From positions 26,254 to 90,253 of the forward strand of contig NZ_JAFREL010000042.1 in the NCBI RefSeq assembly GCF_017377655.1: a DNA stretch of 64,000 nt, in the 5' to 3' direction. The translations under genes were made by a program, and so were the position numbers. Shown here in pieces: positions 55,107 to 64,000 of the stretch; position 1 is the first letter of the stretch; each line of letters begins with the position of its first letter. The notes below the pieces were generated by a model that saw nothing but the letters and a program-made list of their open reading frames with translations, was not told the origin of the DNA and did no database searches. The DNA comes from Candidatus Enterococcus ferrettii (GTDB taxonomy: Bacteria > Bacillota > Bacilli > Lactobacillales > Enterococcaceae).

Positions 55107-55802
55107 CTAGTTTCTTAACTCTTTTTTTCCATTTTCTATATAGTGTACATCATTGACCGAGTGGATAGTAAATTTTCCATCGTCATAAGATACGGTAGTA
55201 ATACTCCCATTTTCCAAATCAAAACGAATCGGTCGTGATGAATCGATTAAGGAAAGGAAAAAGGCAATGGTGTAACCATGTGTCACAACTAAAGCATTCC
55301 CTCCCTGCTTGTTCTCACAGCTTTTGGCAATTGATTCAAAGCCATCCCAAATACGCTTTTCAATTTCAGTATACGACTCAGCCCATCCAGTCGTATCGGC
55401 TGTGACAATTGCATCTGCCAACTCTTTATAAGTAATCGGCTTGGAGACAATTTCATCTGGGTTGTCCAAATTTAAAACTTTGGTTAACACACCCCATAGA
55501 TTCTCATTATATCCACCATCTAAAGATCCAAACCCCCATTCTCTAATCCGATCATCCATCTCCAATTGAAGATTGTCTGGTTTTTGATGTTCTGAAAGGA
55601 TAATATTAGCTGTTTGAATAGCACGGCCGCTGTCACTAGAATAACTTTTGGTAAAAGGCACGTTTTTTAATCCAACAGCAAGATTCTTGATTTCTTGTTC
55701 TCCTTCTGGGGTGAGGGGCGAATCCGTCCAGCCCTGTGCTCTGTTCATTGTGTTAAGCATTGTTTTTCCGTGACGTACAAGGTAAAGAATTGTCTCTGTC
55801 AT
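55107..55802 (-). CDS. Histidine phosphatase family protein (phosphoglycerate mutase-like)
   Basis: A 231-residue enzyme of the branch-1 histidine phosphatases. The catalytic motif is LVRHGKTMLN, with GWTDSPLTPEGEQ, the DSGRAIQTA motif, a central Glu in REWGFGSLDG and the second His in VTHGYT. Long insertions make glycolytic mutase activity unlikely; a phosphatase on a small metabolite is more probable. GAGGTG precedes the ATG. Confidence 0.88.
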   Translation of the reverse strand: MTETILYLVRHGKTMLNTMNRAQGWTDSPLTPEGEQEIKNLAVGLKNVPFTKSYSSDSGRAIQTANIILSEHQKPDNLQLEMDDRIREWGFGSLDGGYNENLWGVLTKVLNLDNPDEIVSKPITYKELADAIVTADTTGWAESYTEIEKRIWDGFESIAKSCENKQGGNALVVTHGYTIAFFLSLIDSSRPIRFDLENGSITTVSYDDGKFTIHSVNDVHYIENGKKELRN

Positions 55803-56190
55803 AGCTGCACCTCGTCTTTTTTTGTTAATAGGATAATTTGTTTATTTTTCCACCTAATTATGCAATCACTACTCTCAATATAGAACAAGTATACCTTGAA
55901 AAAATCTGGACCCAAAAAATATGACTGTAAACAATAAACGATAACCAAGACCACCAGCACTGACCAAGACAAAATTGGGGAATCATTTATCCTTATCAAA
56001 AGTCGTAAAATGAAATTGCAGCGAATCATTAACACTTTAACCGCATAGTAAATCCCTCTGTTATCAACAAAAAAAATCTCCAACATTCGACCTATACTTA
56101 TAGTATTAAGAATTAAAAGATCTCTCGTGCGGATGATCAAATAAATAATTGTCAACATTCGCTTATCCTAATGAAAATTGTCACCAAGCA
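55799..56190 (-). pseudogene. Decayed relative of the 92-residue membrane protein
   Basis: An open frame of 119 codons (start at 56158) contains TIIYLIIRTRDLLILNTIS, similar to TIIYLTLRDRLIFLETS of the gene at 50.6 kb. Similarity at DNA level continues upstream of the ATG, but in another frame (FIRISE against FILVIAS), so the copy is frameshifted near 56155 and lacks the N-terminal part and a good ribosome site. The frame ends by overlapping the phosphatase start by four bases, which may be chance. Confidence 0.5.
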
Positions 56191-56216
56191 AAAATAAAGA
56201 ATCCCCTTTTACTAAT

Positions 56217-58415
56217 TTAGTCTTCTTGTACCTTTAAACCTTCTACAATATCCAGCTTCTCAATGTAGCGATTAGACAACAAGATACGAGTACTACCCAT
56301 TAGAAAAACAATGGTCGCTGAAATCAGGTAGCTTTTTAAGGAAACGATCGGATACAATGCAAAGGTGTTTTGTGAAAATTCCCCCTTGATGGCCTGCAAC
56401 AACTGATAGCCCAGAAAAAATCCAAGAGGAATAGCTAAAATCAACTGTAAAAGGGTCTCTTCTCCAATTGCCGACAAAATACGTCGTTTGGAGTATCCCA
56501 TAATATTCATAAACATATATTCAAATTCTCGTACTGTTAGGTTCATCAAGTTCATGCACATAATGACCGTAATCCCTAAAATGACTGAACATATAATCAG
56601 AAAAATAATTAGAATTCCCATATTGTCTAGTAGAGAACGGAACATTTCCCGATCGTTATTAGCTGTGGTGAATACCATGTTTTGATTTTTCAAATGCTGT
56701 TCTAGCTTTTCAGGGCGGTCTGATTGTACGTATAACGTATTGTAAACTCTTGGTAGATCATCAAATATTGACTCAGCATAATCATAGGAAGTAAAGATAC
56801 TTAATCCCATACCTAGTGGTAAGATACACGATACCTTAACAGATCGGTTATCAATTTTTATGGTGTCTCCTACCGTTACCTGCCATTTCTCAGCATAGTA
56901 TTCTGGAATAATTATTCCCTCACGCAGTATTTCATCTGCTAATTTAAGCGTATCAACCTGCCCATCTAGAATAATCAAGGAATACTCCTCACCATTTACT
57001 TTGGTAACCATTTGCAAAGCTTTGTCCTCTTTTTGAATCAAGGTGTCTTCCAGCAAGTCATCGGTTAACTGCTGAGGTTGACTTTCAATAATTAAATCAT
57101 AACTTGCAAAGGTACGAAAATATTGATTCGTTACCTCTTTTAGGGAATCATTAAAGCCGAATGAAAACACCAGTAAAGCTGCCGAAGCCGCTATTCCCAA
57201 GATCATCAGAAAAAAGCGTCCCTTATTACGTAAGCTTGTCTTAAAAGCATAGCGAGTATTAAAGGAAACATATTTCCACACTTTTGAGTTTCGCCGTTTG
57301 GCAGAGATTTTTGGAACCCGTGGACTCATAGATGTATACGGGTATTCTCGCAAAATATCAAGCATGGAGAGAATACTAAATATCCAACAACCAATAGTTG
57401 AAACTCCGATGGTGATTAGCCAATACAAAGGATTGAAGTCAGCTCTCAGATCAGGTACCTCAATCATACTAGCAAAAATCGTCAACAACCATTTAGACAC
57501 TGGCAAGCTTAATAAGCAGCCTGCAATTGAACTAAGTAGTCCCATTAAAACAAACTGGAAAGTATAAATTTTGATAATCCCCCAATTGTTTCGTCCCAAC
57601 GCTTTCATAACACCAATTTGCTTATGCTCTTTTAAAATAGTTCGTCGCAGCAGAATAAAAATGATACCAAAAGAAAGCAGCCAGAAGATAGTTGGGAAAA
57701 TGTACGCAAAGGAAACAAACTGATCCAAATCTCCCTCAAACATTTGATAGTTGATCTGGTCCGTCTGTCGTGTAAATGCTTCATAAGCTACAATTTTTTT
57801 TACCTGTTTTTCACTAATTCGCTGATCATTTCGCAGCAATATTTGATTGTACACTGGCGAAAAATCTTCAGAAACAAATGCTATCGCAAAGTTTTCCTTG
57901 TCAGCAATCATTGTTCGAGCATTTTGAACATAGTAGACATATTCAGGCGATGAGACAATTCCAACAACTTTCAAAATTTGATCACCGGCAATGAGAGTAT
58001 CTCCCAGCTGCGTCTTATTCATTCTAGCGTATTGACTAATCACTGCGCATTCATCTTTTGCTTTGGCAAGGCGGCCTTTTTCTATTTTTAACTGATTGGT
58101 AGTTCGGGTTTGGGAAATTAGACGAGTTGTCAGGTCATCCTTCTTTACATCGTGAACCCATCGACCTTCAACATTGCTAGCATTCATTTCATTTTTCAGC
58201 GCAGCAATATCACTGTCTTGAAATTTACCTTGTAACGTGACATCTGCGTAGTGATAGCTGGCGAAGTAATTTTTGGTCGTCTGTTCATAGGTGTCTTTGA
58301 AAGAGAAAAGAGTGGAGAAAAAAAGTGAAGCAATTAGTATCAGCAGCCCCATCCCTAACAGCTGACCGAAGTGATTTTTCATTTTACGGAACATATATTT
58401 CATTGAGGTTCTCAT
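56217..58415 (-). CDS. ABC transporter permease, FtsX/MacB-like
   Basis: A 732-residue protein with an N-terminal helix, an extracytoplasmic domain, three helices (about 235-350), a central helix, a second extracytoplasmic domain and three C-terminal helices: two FtsX-like repeats in one chain. The ATG at 58415 is chosen because GAGGTGG lies seven bases before it; it overlaps the ATPase stop by one base. It pairs with the ATPase upstream and is controlled by the TetR gene. Likely role: export of, or resistance to, a drug or peptide. Confidence 0.88.
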   Translation of the reverse strand: MRTSMKYMFRKMKNHFGQLLGMGLLILIASLFFSTLFSFKDTYEQTTKNYFASYHYADVTLQGKFQDSDIAALKNEMNASNVEGRWVHDVKKDDLTTRLISQTRTTNQLKIEKGRLAKAKDECAVISQYARMNKTQLGDTLIAGDQILKVVGIVSSPEYVYYVQNARTMIADKENFAIAFVSEDFSPVYNQILLRNDQRISEKQVKKIVAYEAFTRQTDQINYQMFEGDLDQFVSFAYIFPTIFWLLSFGIIFILLRRTILKEHKQIGVMKALGRNNWGIIKIYTFQFVLMGLLSSIAGCLLSLPVSKWLLTIFASMIEVPDLRADFNPLYWLITIGVSTIGCWIFSILSMLDILREYPYTSMSPRVPKISAKRRNSKVWKYVSFNTRYAFKTSLRNKGRFFLMILGIAASAALLVFSFGFNDSLKEVTNQYFRTFASYDLIIESQPQQLTDDLLEDTLIQKEDKALQMVTKVNGEEYSLIILDGQVDTLKLADEILREGIIIPEYYAEKWQVTVGDTIKIDNRSVKVSCILPLGMGLSIFTSYDYAESIFDDLPRVYNTLYVQSDRPEKLEQHLKNQNMVFTTANNDREMFRSLLDNMGILIIFLIICSVILGITVIMCMNLMNLTVREFEYMFMNIMGYSKRRILSAIGEETLLQLILAIPLGFFLGYQLLQAIKGEFSQNTFALYPIVSLKSYLISATIVFLMGSTRILLSNRYIEKLDIVEGLKVQED

Positions 58416-59119
58416 TACCATTCCACCTCACTCGGCGCTAACGGTGTTTCATTCTCAATATATTCAATGATTTCTCCGCTGCGCATGCGTAAAACAACAT
58501 CAGCAATTTTAGCAATTTCTTTACTGTGGGTAATAAAAATGACCGTACTGTTGTGAGCCTCCTTGACCTGCTTTAATACTTCCAAAATCCGAATACCCGT
58601 CTCAAAATCTAGAGCACCTGTGGGTTCATCACACAAAAGAATTTCAGGAGCTTTAGCGATCGCCCGTGCAATGGAAATCCGCTGTTGCTCGCCTCCTGAT
58701 AATTGTCCAGGAAAATGATGCATTCGTCCTTTTAATCCTACTGAAGCTACTGCCTTTACAGCCTCCTCACTTGAATGATTAACAATCTCAGTTGAGAATT
58801 CAACATTTTCCAATGCACTTAGATCCGGCAGAAGATTATAGCTTTGAAAAACAAAACCAATCTTTTCTTTACGAAAATCAGTCATTTGAACTTTGTTTAA
58901 CTTCGTAATATCAGTTCCTTCAAAAATAATTTCTCCGGTTGTTGGCTTATCCATACAGCCAATCATGTTCAAAAAGGTCGATTTTCCCGAACCGCTCTCC
59001 CCTAAAACTACGATAAACTTATTCTTAGGTAAATCAATTGAAATATTTTTGAGTGCCTGAACTGTCGACTCACCTGCTCCATAATTTTTAGAGAGACTTT
59101 TGATTTGAAAAATACTCAT
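58415..59119 (-). CDS. ABC transporter ATP-binding protein, MacB/LolD-like
   Basis: A 234-residue ATPase. Walker [11 protein letters not shown]-loop [10 protein letters not shown], signature LSGGEQQR, Walker [13 protein letters not shown] and the His switch ITHS are all present. The ATG at 59119 has GGAGGTG five bases upstream, within the stop region of the TetR gene. It energises the adjacent FtsX-like permease. Confidence 0.93.
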   Translation of the reverse strand: MSIFQIKSLSKNYGAGESTVQALKNISIDLPKNKFIVVLGESGSGKSTFLNMIGCMDKPTTGEIIFEGTDITKLNKVQMTDFRKEKIGFVFQSYNLLPDLSALENVEFSTEIVNHSSEEAVKAVASVGLKGRMHHFPGQLSGGEQQRISIARAIAKAPEILLCDEPTGALDFETGIRILEVLKQVKEAHNSTVIFITHSKEIAKIADVVLRMRSGEIIEYIENETPLAPSEVEW

Positions 59120-59121
59120 TT

Positions 59122-59712
59122 TCACACCTCCAAGTAATTTAATAAGCCGTCCAACATAACCTCAACTGTGGCATCTAGATAATCCTCAATCATAATTTTT
59201 TTATGGCTGACACCAAAATAAATTATGTGCACATAATTCTGTAATATTTCTGGCTGTTTATTCTCTAAACCCAGTTGTTTGAATAGTTCACGATAGTTCT
59301 TCTGTTCCATTTCCTCCATTTTTTTTAGTGTTGTTCTGTCATGGCGTTCTAAAAAACTTTGAATATCGTCATGAGCTTCGATGAAAAAAGCAATTTGCGG
59401 GTCATGAAAAATCTTTAGAAACAACTGCTTGATTTGTAGTCGTTTTTCTGAAGAAGGAGCATCTTTTAAATGGGTTACTCCGGTTTTTACCTGGTTGAAA
59501 GCTTCCTCATGAATTTGATAAAGCAGCTCGTACAGGAAATCGTCCTTTGAACGGAACGAGTGATAAAATGATCCTTTAGCGATTCCGGCAGCCTTGGCAA
59601 TATCATCTACACTTATTTTTTTTATTCCATATCGAAAGATTAATTCTTTTCCCTCAAGTAACAACTGGTGCTTTTGTAGTTCTTTTTCTTCTGGTGTTAA
59701 TTCTCTTGGCAT
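59122..59712 (-). CDS. TetR-family repressor of the ABC exporter
   Basis: A 196-residue TetR regulator with the helix-turn-helix ISVDDIAKAAGIAKGSFYHSF near 33-53 and a divergent ligand domain. First gene of the repressor-ATPase-permease operon, which it probably autoregulates through the palindrome at 59737-59768. Confidence 0.9.
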   Translation of the reverse strand: MPRELTPEEKELQKHQLLLEGKELIFRYGIKKISVDDIAKAAGIAKGSFYHSFRSKDDFLYELLYQIHEEAFNQVKTGVTHLKDAPSSEKRLQIKQLFLKIFHDPQIAFFIEAHDDIQSFLERHDRTTLKKMEEMEQKNYRELFKQLGLENKQPEILQNYVHIIYFGVSHKKIMIEDYLDATVEVMLDGLLNYLEV

Positions 59713-59736
59713 AAAACCCCTGCTTTCTTAAAAACC

Positions 59737-59793
59737 ATAATGACCAATTTAGTTAATATGGTCATTATACTGGAATATAAAGATTTTGTAAAT
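59737..59793 (-). promoter_or_regulatory. Promoter and TetR operator of the exporter operon
   Basis: On the - strand TTTACA (59788-59793) and TATAAT (59764-59769) are 18 bases apart. ATAATGACCA (59737-59746) and TGGTCATTAT (59759-59768) form a 10-bp perfect inverted repeat overlapping the -10 box and start site, a typical TetR operator position. Confidence 0.8.
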
Positions 59794-59816
59794 AATAATT
59801 AGTCTTTTATTGCGAC

Positions 59817-59848
59817 AAAAAAGGATCGAGTCTAATTACACTCAATCC
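59817..59848 (-). terminator. Terminator after the epimerase gene
   Basis: On the - strand GGATTGAGT pairs with ACTCGATCC (one mismatch), followed by six T residues. Confidence 0.8.
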
Positions 59849-59854
59849 TCCAGT

Positions 59855-60517
59855 CTAATTTATTGATTGTTCCATTGCTTGAACTTTGTCCCTGTAAGAG
59901 CCAGTTTTTTTATTAAATAATGCTGAGGTTCCCACTACATACAGATCTGCCCCAAATTGGCTAATCGCTTTTGCCGTTTCAGCATATATGTTCCCGTCAA
60001 CCTCAATTAGTGGCCTAGTAATTTTACTAGAAAGTTCTTGGTTTAACCTAGCTATTTTATCCAACACATGATGTCGAAAAGGCTGACCAGCAAAGCCAGG
60101 ATTAACAGTCATTATCAAGACCAACTCCAGGTCATCAAGAAAAGGAAAAATTGATTCAATTGGCGTCTCAGGACTTACTGCAATTCCTGCTCCACAATTT
60201 GATGCATGTATTTGATCAATGATTTTGCTAGGATCCTTCACCGTTTCAATATGAAAAGTAATATAATCCGGCTTTGCTTGCACAAACATTGACACATATT
60301 TTTCTGGATTAACACATGCTAAGTGAATATCGGTCGTAAATTTTTGAGTCTCTATAATTGGTTCCAGCACATAAGGCCCCATTGCAAGATTATTCACAAA
60401 TTGACCATCCATAACATCACAATGAAGCCAGTCAATTCCAGCTTCATTTAACGACCTCAACTCTTTAGCTAAATTCAATTGATCGGCACACATGATTGAA
60501 GCTACCACTTTACTCAT
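59855..60517 (-). CDS. Ribulose-phosphate 3-epimerase family protein
   Basis: A 220-residue TIM-barrel enzyme. It shows ASIMCADQLNL, WLHCDVMDGQFVNN with a metal-binding His and Asp, DIHLACVNPEKY, IMTVNPGFAGQPF and EVDGNI. The CADQ and HLAC variations differ from housekeeping Rpe (usually SAD and HLM), suggesting a substrate such as allulose- or another ketose-phosphate. It lies 15 bases after a class II aldolase gene in a dehydrogenase-regulator-aldolase-epimerase group. Confidence 0.85.
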   Translation of the reverse strand: MSKVVASIMCADQLNLAKELRSLNEAGIDWLHCDVMDGQFVNNLAMGPYVLEPIIETQKFTTDIHLACVNPEKYVSMFVQAKPDYITFHIETVKDPSKIIDQIHASNCGAGIAVSPETPIESIFPFLDDLELVLIMTVNPGFAGQPFRHHVLDKIARLNQELSSKITRPLIEVDGNIYAETAKAISQFGADLYVVGTSALFNKKTGSYRDKVQAMEQSIN

Positions 60518-60532
60518 GAATTTATCCCCTTT

Positions 60533-61411
60533 TTATGGATTCATAAAAATTGCCATGGCATCTTTAGCATTTTTTTTCATTGCCGCTGTGGCAGCTAGCG
60601 AAATCTCGTCAAAGAAAATAGGAGCTTCAGCATCCCTACTCTCAAGAAAATCCTTTACCGCATTGCCCGCAGCTTTATTCATGTAAGTGTAGTAGTTAAT
60701 TTTACAAATACCGTTATTGATAGCGATTTTATAATTTTCTTTTGAAACACCAGACCCGCCGTGCATTACGAAAGGTACATCAACTTTATCTTTGATCAGT
60801 GTAATCCTATCCAGATCCAATTTTGGCTCTTTCAAATATACCCCATGAACAGTTCCAAAACCGATCGCTAAACAATCTACATCCGTTTCCTCTACAAAAT
60901 GTTTCGCCAAATCAGGATCGGTATACACATCGTCCAAATCTTCATAGTCTTCACTAGAATCTGATCCGCGGCCTTCCCCGCCACCGACAGCCGAAGTGAA
61001 TATGTGTCCCAATTCAGCTTCTACTGAAACACCTACTGCATGAGCAATTTTTACAATTTCTTTGGTTTCATCCCGATTAACCTCGTATTCTTTGCTGGAA
61101 GCATCGTACATAACTGAGGTAAAACCCATTTGTATAGCTTTGACACACATTTCAAAAGTTGCTCCATGATCCAGATGAACAGCAACTGGAACTTTTGCTT
61201 TATGGGCATAATCCAACATTAACGGACCAATTTCTTCTATTGATACTAAGCCTTCATGGACTTCAGCATGTTGTAGAATAACTGGTGAGTTTAATTCTTC
61301 AGCTGCTTCAATTACTCCTCTGATGGCTTCCAAATTTGGAACATTAAATGCTCCTACGGCGTATTTATTCTTTTTTGCATCAGCTAAAAGTTCTTTTAAG
61401 GTTACTAACAT
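60533..61411 (-). CDS. Class II ketose-bisphosphate aldolase
   Basis: A 292-residue zinc aldolase. Ligands are in HLDHGATFE, GTVHGVY and MHGGSGVS; the phosphate site is GICKINYYT. Compared with the aldolase at 24.1 kb it has an inserted acidic loop (GGGEGRGSDSSEDYEDLDD). AGGAGG precedes the start. Likely a fructose- or tagatose-type bisphosphate aldolase in a ketose pathway with the adjacent epimerase. Confidence 0.9.
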   Translation of the reverse strand: MLVTLKELLADAKKNKYAVGAFNVPNLEAIRGVIEAAEELNSPVILQHAEVHEGLVSIEEIGPLMLDYAHKAKVPVAVHLDHGATFEMCVKAIQMGFTSVMYDASSKEYEVNRDETKEIVKIAHAVGVSVEAELGHIFTSAVGGGEGRGSDSSEDYEDLDDVYTDPDLAKHFVEETDVDCLAIGFGTVHGVYLKEPKLDLDRITLIKDKVDVPFVMHGGSGVSKENYKIAINNGICKINYYTYMNKAAGNAVKDFLESRDAEAPIFFDEISLAATAAMKKNAKDAMAIFMNP

Positions 61412-61432
61412 AGTACTCCTCCTTGATATTTG

Positions 61433-61441
61433 AAGAATTCT
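61433..61441. promoter_or_regulatory. Possible GntR operator AAGAATTCT
   Basis: AAGAATTCT lies 22 bases before the aldolase start. The same nine bases occur at 62310-62318 before the gntR gene. The core AGAATTCT is a palindrome, so it may be the regulator's site; eight bases is short and chance is possible. Confidence 0.35.
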
Positions 61442-61548
61442 TTTAGAGAAAAAAGATTCTAATTCTCACTACAACGCCTCTTCCACTATCTGGATCGCAG
61501 CTAGCTTGTTACTTGATACTTTTTCTGCGAAGAAGTAGAGAGGCTGTT

Positions 61549-62262
61549 CTATTCTCGGTTAAAGCGATATTCTAAATTGGTTGAAAAAACGTCCGTATAT
61601 ACATAAGAAATTTCAATCGGTTTGTCCTCAAAATAGGCCACATTATTGACCACCATAACCACCGCCGGATTGGAGATATTCAGATGTTGAATTTCTGTAT
61701 AGTTCGCCATTCGGGCATTAATTTTTTGACTGATGATTTCGGGATAAATTCCAAATTCATTTAGGGTTTTCCATAAAGATTTGTCCGTTAAATCAGAAGT
61801 CACAATTTCCGGACAGCGAGCTAAAGGAATAAAACTTTCAGTTAAGGAATAGACCATGCCGTCAACACTCCGCAGTCGTAAAAGATAAAATACGTAGTCG
61901 TTTTCCTTAATCCCAAGCTTTTCACTAAGTTGATTATCGGCTTCCAATATGTTTTTCTTTAATACCTTTGAACTTATCTTCTTCTTTTTGGAAACAATAT
62001 CTTCATAGAAACCAGAAATATGCATACTTGAATTGATTTTTACATCGCGATCTGGAATGATGAAACCTTTTCCTTCGATATAAGTCACAATTCCTTGTTT
62101 TTCCAAAGATTCCAGCGCCCTCTTAATAGTAGTCCGGCTAACCTTAAAGGTATCTGACAATTTTCTTTCACTAGGCAATGGTTTGCCTTGTCCGTTCAGA
62201 ACCTTGGCCAAATTTTGAATATCGTCACTAATTTTTTTATATTTTGGAATGAATTCTTCCAT
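61549..62262 (-). CDS. GntR-family regulator with UTRA domain
   Basis: A 237-residue HutC/FadR-type regulator. The winged helix is LPSERKLSDTFKVSRTTIKRALESLEK (shortened here: RKLSDTFKVSRTTIKRALE), followed by a UTRA ligand domain with DYVFYLLRLRSVDG and a C-terminal ISYVYTDVF. AGGAGG precedes the start. It lies between dehydrogenase and aldolase genes and probably responds to a sugar phosphate made in this pathway. Confidence 0.9.
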   Translation of the reverse strand: MEEFIPKYKKISDDIQNLAKVLNGQGKPLPSERKLSDTFKVSRTTIKRALESLEKQGIVTYIEGKGFIIPDRDVKINSSMHISGFYEDIVSKKKKISSKVLKKNILEADNQLSEKLGIKENDYVFYLLRLRSVDGMVYSLTESFIPLARCPEIVTSDLTDKSLWKTLNEFGIYPEIISQKINARMANYTEIQHLNISNPAVVMVVNNVAYFEDKPIEISYVYTDVFSTNLEYRFNRE

Positions 62263-62416
62263 TAAGAAACCTCCTTATTTGTCTGTTCCTACAAGAAAAT
62301 CTCCCATTAAAGAATTCTCTAAGCAGACAGCCTCACTTGATTTATTGTCAATCTGATTATATCTTATTTTTTAAAGTCGACATAAGTTTAAGAAAAAAGC
62401 CAGACTGTCCAGTTAG

Positions 62417-63451
62417 TTAAAACTTCACCACTACCCGATATTTATCCCCCTTTATTGCTGACTCAAAGCCCTTCCCTACTTCTTCAAAGGTAACAATTTC
62501 ACTAATAAATGGTCGTACATCAATTGTTCGTTCACTAATCATTTTAGCTGCTCGAATAAAATCTCGACTATTGGAGTTAGCAGTTCCACGAATACTGTAA
62601 CCACCTTTATGCAGCTGATCCGGACTGAAGCCAATTGGTTCATCCGGATAGAAGGAAGAATAAAGAATCACTCGTCCAGTATTGGCTACAACTCCGACTG
62701 CATCCTGAACCAAATCAGCAATTGGTGTTGTATCGAAAACAACATTAGCGCCTAAACCATGAGAAATTTTAGCTACCTCCTTGGCCAAATTTTGTGTACC
62801 CGAATTTACTGTATAACGTGCACCGTTTTCCTTAGCTAAAATCAAACGTTCCTCATTCAGATCACAGGCTACAACAGTAGCACCACTTTTTACTGATAAA
62901 GCGATGTGCAATTGCCCCATAATGCCACAGCCAATTACGACTACTAAATCTCCATATTGAATATCAGCAGTCTCGCAGCTGTGAACTACACAAGATAACG
63001 GTTCTGTTAACGCTGCTTCTTCTGGAGACACATTGTAATAATGGAACAAATGCTTTGGCTCTACTAGCATATACTCCGACAAACCACCCATTCCTTTGTG
63101 AGGGAGTCCTTCCAAATGCTTACTGTGATCAAAATCTAAACAGTTTTGCTCTTCACCACTTTTGCAAAATTCACAATTGCCACAGGCTAAGTTCGTACCA
63201 AAAACAACCTTGTCACCAATCTTCCAATTCTTCGTATCAATCTCACTGCCTAAATCAACAATCTCGGCTGCAATTTCATGGCCGCCAATAAATGGATACT
63301 CAACCTTTTTTACACCAGTGTATACTCGCTGCTCCCATGTACAAATAGCACACGCATCAATCCGAATCAAAATCTTATTGGAGGATGCTTTTGGTTTCGT
63401 ACACTCCTCAATTTGTAGGTCCTTTACTCCGTAAAAAACTGCTGTTTTCAT
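62417..63451 (-). CDS. Zinc-dependent polyol/alcohol dehydrogenase
   Basis: A 344-residue medium-chain dehydrogenase. It has catalytic zinc ligands CAICTWE and GHE, a structural cluster CGNCEFCKSGEEQNC, and the Rossmann motif VIGCGIMGQ. The pattern is that of sorbitol, L-threonine or polyol-phosphate dehydrogenases. AAGGGA precedes the ATG. First gene of the - strand group with the GntR regulator, aldolase and epimerase; it likely makes the ketose (or ketose phosphate) they process. Confidence 0.87.
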   Translation of the reverse strand: MKTAVFYGVKDLQIEECTKPKASSNKILIRIDACAICTWEQRVYTGVKKVEYPFIGGHEIAAEIVDLGSEIDTKNWKIGDKVVFGTNLACGNCEFCKSGEEQNCLDFDHSKHLEGLPHKGMGGLSEYMLVEPKHLFHYYNVSPEEAALTEPLSCVVHSCETADIQYGDLVVVIGCGIMGQLHIALSVKSGATVVACDLNEERLILAKENGARYTVNSGTQNLAKEVAKISHGLGANVVFDTTPIADLVQDAVGVVANTGRVILYSSFYPDEPIGFSPDQLHKGGYSIRGTANSNSRDFIRAAKMISERTIDVRPFISEIVTFEEVGKGFESAIKGDKYRVVVKF

Positions 63452-64000
63452 TTAACCATCCCTTAAAATATATTTAGCGTACTAAAGATTACGCTTATTA
63501 CCACAAGAATTAGAATAACCGTGATGGATTTTAACATTCTATTTTCAAATAGATATAAAGCTAGTAATGTACTTTCTAAAATATAGGATGCTTTGAAAAA
63601 TTTTTCCTAAATTTCTCCTTATTTCAGCTAAACTCTGACAACCTAGATAATAGTTATCAAGGAAGTTGCAACTAAATTTATGGTATACGTACTTGATGGG
63701 TTTACTCACTAGCAAAATCTTTTTCAATGAATGTCTACTTCTAAGATTTTTTTATTTCAGTTTCTCTGCAAAAAAATCCTTTGGACTTAAAAAAGAACCA
63801 TTGGCACTATTCGCAAGATAAATATAACTTGTGGAAGCTTATTTGTCAACAAGCAAAAAAGCAAGGCTGCTAAAACCATCTCTAAATAAGCTCTTAGTAG
63901 TTTTAAAAAAGTATCAATTACTCAAAACAATAAATAGTAACTATCCTTCACACAATAAATTTTTCTAGTTTGAAATTAGCTTTTTTTAATGAAACAAACA
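63452..64000. other. Upstream region without a supported gene
   Basis: AT-rich sequence that should hold the dehydrogenase promoter. A 60-codon - strand frame at 63545-63727 has no ribosome site or recognisable content. No PTS or transporter gene is visible up to the window end. Confidence 0.45.

Noticed and set aside
63545..63727. 60-codon - strand frame near the right end
   Set aside because: No ribosome site, low-complexity composition and no family resemblance.
1..64000. CRISPR arrays, tRNA genes, IS elements
   Set aside because: No regularly spaced repeats, no cloverleaf sequence and no transposase frames were recognised on reading both strands.

Overview
The window reads as chromosome of a low-GC Gram-positive lactic acid bacterium, most likely an Enterococcus and perhaps a sugar-rich lineage such as the E. 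avium group. This is inferred from an LPxTN-anchored surface protein, PRD/LevR/DeoR regulation of many PTS operons, consensus cre and sigma-54 sites, a Met T-box and a XerS-type recombinase. No rRNA, tRNA, IS element, prophage or CRISPR array was seen.

Layout. 1-6.9 kb: end of a LevR-like activator, a consensus sigma-54 promoter, a mannose-family PTS (IIA-IIB-IIC-IID), a GH36 alpha-galactosidase and a GH13 alpha-1,6-glucosidase. 7.7-12.1 kb: a large secreted cell-wall-anchored protein. 12.3-21.6 kb: a galactitol/tagatose-6-phosphate pathway (two DeoR repressors, two near-identical GatB, GatA, GatC, GatD, PfkB-type kinase, LacD aldolase), then an aldose-epimerase-like protein and a HAD phosphatase. 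22.1-29.5 kb: a PRD regulator, a split fructose-family PTS, class II aldolase, D-lyxose isomerase, mutarotase and xylulokinase. 29.8-36.0 kb: AraC regulator, a second alpha-galactosidase, a GPH symporter and a second FGGY kinase. 36.4-42.4 kb: a small membrane protein and a methionine cluster (T-box, LysR and a trans-sulfuration enzyme facing metE-metF). 43.1-44.2 kb: xerS. 44.5-49.6 kb: a membrane glycosylation operon of three genes. 50.6-59.7 kb: small membrane protein, secreted GDPD, a DUF6179/DUF6323-like pair, a histidine phosphatase, a decayed gene, and a TetR-controlled ABC exporter. 59.9-63.5 kb: epimerase, aldolase, GntR regulator and zinc dehydrogenase, another ketose/polyol pathway without its own PTS in view.

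Architecture. Left of about 44 kb almost all genes lie on the + strand; right of it every gene lies on the - strand. Together with xerS at the switch, several dif-like half-sites (TTATGTWAAC) and unusual palindromes, this suggests that the window spans the replication terminus. This is the most interesting large-scale signal.

The sugar operons work as parallel intake routes: alpha-galactosides through a PTS plus hydrolases or through a symporter plus hydrolase; galactitol through tagatose-6-P; a lyxose/xylulose-type pentose through isomerase and kinase. All feed triose phosphates or the pentose phosphate pool. The galactitol operon shows clear CcpA (cre) sites and probable DeoR operators.
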